From contig DKBS01000142.1 in NCBI GenBank assembly GCA_002451275.1, forward strand, positions 1 through 6,073: DNA of 6,073 bases, in the 5' to 3' direction. The notes beneath the pieces are model-generated. The model was not told the origin of the DNA. It did not search any database and saw only the letters and a program-made list of their open reading frames with translations. Below are positions 5,832 to 6,073 of this stretch, in pieces; the stretch's first letter is position 1, and the number at the start of each line of letters is the position of its first letter. The stretch comes from Planctomycetaceae bacterium UBA6894 (GTDB lineage Bacteria > Planctomycetota > Planctomycetia > Gemmatales > Gemmataceae). A program made the translations under genes and the position numbers.

Positions 5832-5838
5832 CCCCTTC
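5832..5838 (-). promoter_or_regulatory. Ribosome binding site of the lipoprotein gene
   Basis: GAAGGGG on the minus strand ends 5 bases before the ATG at 5826. It supports that start even though the region before the hydrophobic core is longer and less basic than in a typical lipoprotein signal. Confidence 0.6.
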
Positions 5839-5881
5839 ATATTAAGTTGGTTGTCAACACTGCGGGATGCGTCAAAAGTGT

Positions 5882-5887
5882 ATTGTA
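5882..5887 (-). promoter_or_regulatory. Possible -10 element TACAAT upstream of the lipoprotein gene
   Basis: On the minus strand TACAAT differs from TATAAT by one base and lies 55 bases before the ATG, leaving a leader of roughly 45-50 bases. A run of seven A residues (AGGAAAAAAAGG) lies just upstream in the spacer. The position where a -35 box should be has no TTGACA-like hexamer, so this is a weak call. Confidence 0.25.
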
Positions 5888-6073
5888 CCGGACCTTTTTT
5901 TCCTCTCGACCACCCGGCCAGACAGGTGCGAGGCGCCCGGAAGTAGTCTGGTACGTGGGGGTTCAGCCAAAACCCTGCTGCCCAATGTTCTTTCCCGGTC
6001 GAGGCGCGAAGGACGAACAGTTCCAACTGCCTCAACTGCCGCACCCCTCTGCGGGTGTTGCGGAGTTGCGGTA

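Larger units (their letters stand above)
5827..6073. other. Non-coding upstream region at the right edge
   Basis: These 247 bp hold no credible gene. A 96-codon minus-strand frame crosses the lipoprotein start (5754-6044), but it shows no domain and is out of frame with the real gene. The near part has the ribosome site, an odd palindrome GTTGTCAAC (5850-5858) and the TACAAT box. The far end has short tandem repeats: CAACTGCC twice (6024-6031, 6033-6040) and GTTGCGG twice (6057-6063, 6065-6071), flanking a small stem CACCC/GGGTG (6042-6046 with 6053-6057). What lies beyond the edge is unknown. Confidence 0.5.

Noticed and set aside
5852..5857. Perfect TTGACA hexamer on the minus strand as a -35 box for the lipoprotein gene
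   Set aside because: A -10 box at the usual 16-18 bp spacing would fall on GGGCCC at the ribosome site, only a few bases from the ATG. It is more likely part of the odd palindrome GTTGTCAAC or chance.
5936..5985. tRNA-like stretch (CGGAAGTAG, TCTGGTA and CGTGGGGGTTCA in order on the plus strand)
   Set aside because: The pieces recall parts of a tRNA but there is no room for an anticodon arm, no acceptor stem closes, and no complete cloverleaf can be drawn.
5754..6044. 96-codon minus-strand frame overlapping the start of the lipoprotein gene
   Set aside because: No domain, no good ribosome site, different frame from the gene it overlaps, and mixed composition typical of untranslated leader DNA.

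Overview
The window looks like chromosomal DNA from a planctomycete, most likely of the Gemmataceae/Gemmatales type. I infer this from three things. One gene is a DUF1559 prepilin-like protein, a family hugely expanded in Planctomycetota. There are two exported DUF1080 (3-keto-disaccharide hydrolase-like) proteins, and a SUKH/SMI1-type protein sits at the left edge. The DNA is GC-rich with strongly GC-biased third positions, which produces many long spurious reading frames. No rRNA, tRNA, insertion sequence, CRISPR array or phage gene is visible.

Layout, left to right. Positions 2-262 (+) hold the C-terminal part of a SUKH/SMI1-KNR4 protein cut by the window edge. Positions 301-1302 (-) hold a complete DUF1559 protein with a type IV prepilin-like N-terminus; it converges on the SUKH gene across a 38-bp gap. 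Positions 1303-1499 carry the leader of the DUF1559 gene and a perfect 16-bp hairpin at 1418-1455, best read as the terminator of the next gene. Positions 1500-2111 (-) hold a small secreted DUF1080 protein. A 195-bp divergent region (2112-2306) separates it from a second, larger secreted DUF1080 protein at 2307-3083 (+). That gene is followed after 4 bp by a major facilitator superfamily transporter at 3088-4668 (+), so the two very probably form an operon. A 33-bp gap with a hairpin separates the transporter from a converging putative lipoprotein gene at 4702-5826 (-). Positions 5827-6073 are the non-coding upstream region of that lipoprotein gene.

Functionally, the centre of the window is best read as a small carbohydrate-handling locus. 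Two exported DUF1080 proteins are transcribed divergently, and one is coupled to a 12-TM symporter-like MFS protein. The substrate cannot be read from sequence. The Gfo/Idh/MocA-type oxidoreductase that would make 3-keto sugars is not in the window. The lipoprotein and the DUF1559 protein are cell-envelope proteins of unknown role, with no demonstrable link to the sugar genes.

I did not find convincing evidence of a wholly new system. The least explained pieces are the lipoprotein, which has an unfamiliar N-terminal domain followed by what may be a divergent SH3/Tudor-like module, the DUF1080-MFS operon, and the orphan SUKH fragment at the edge.
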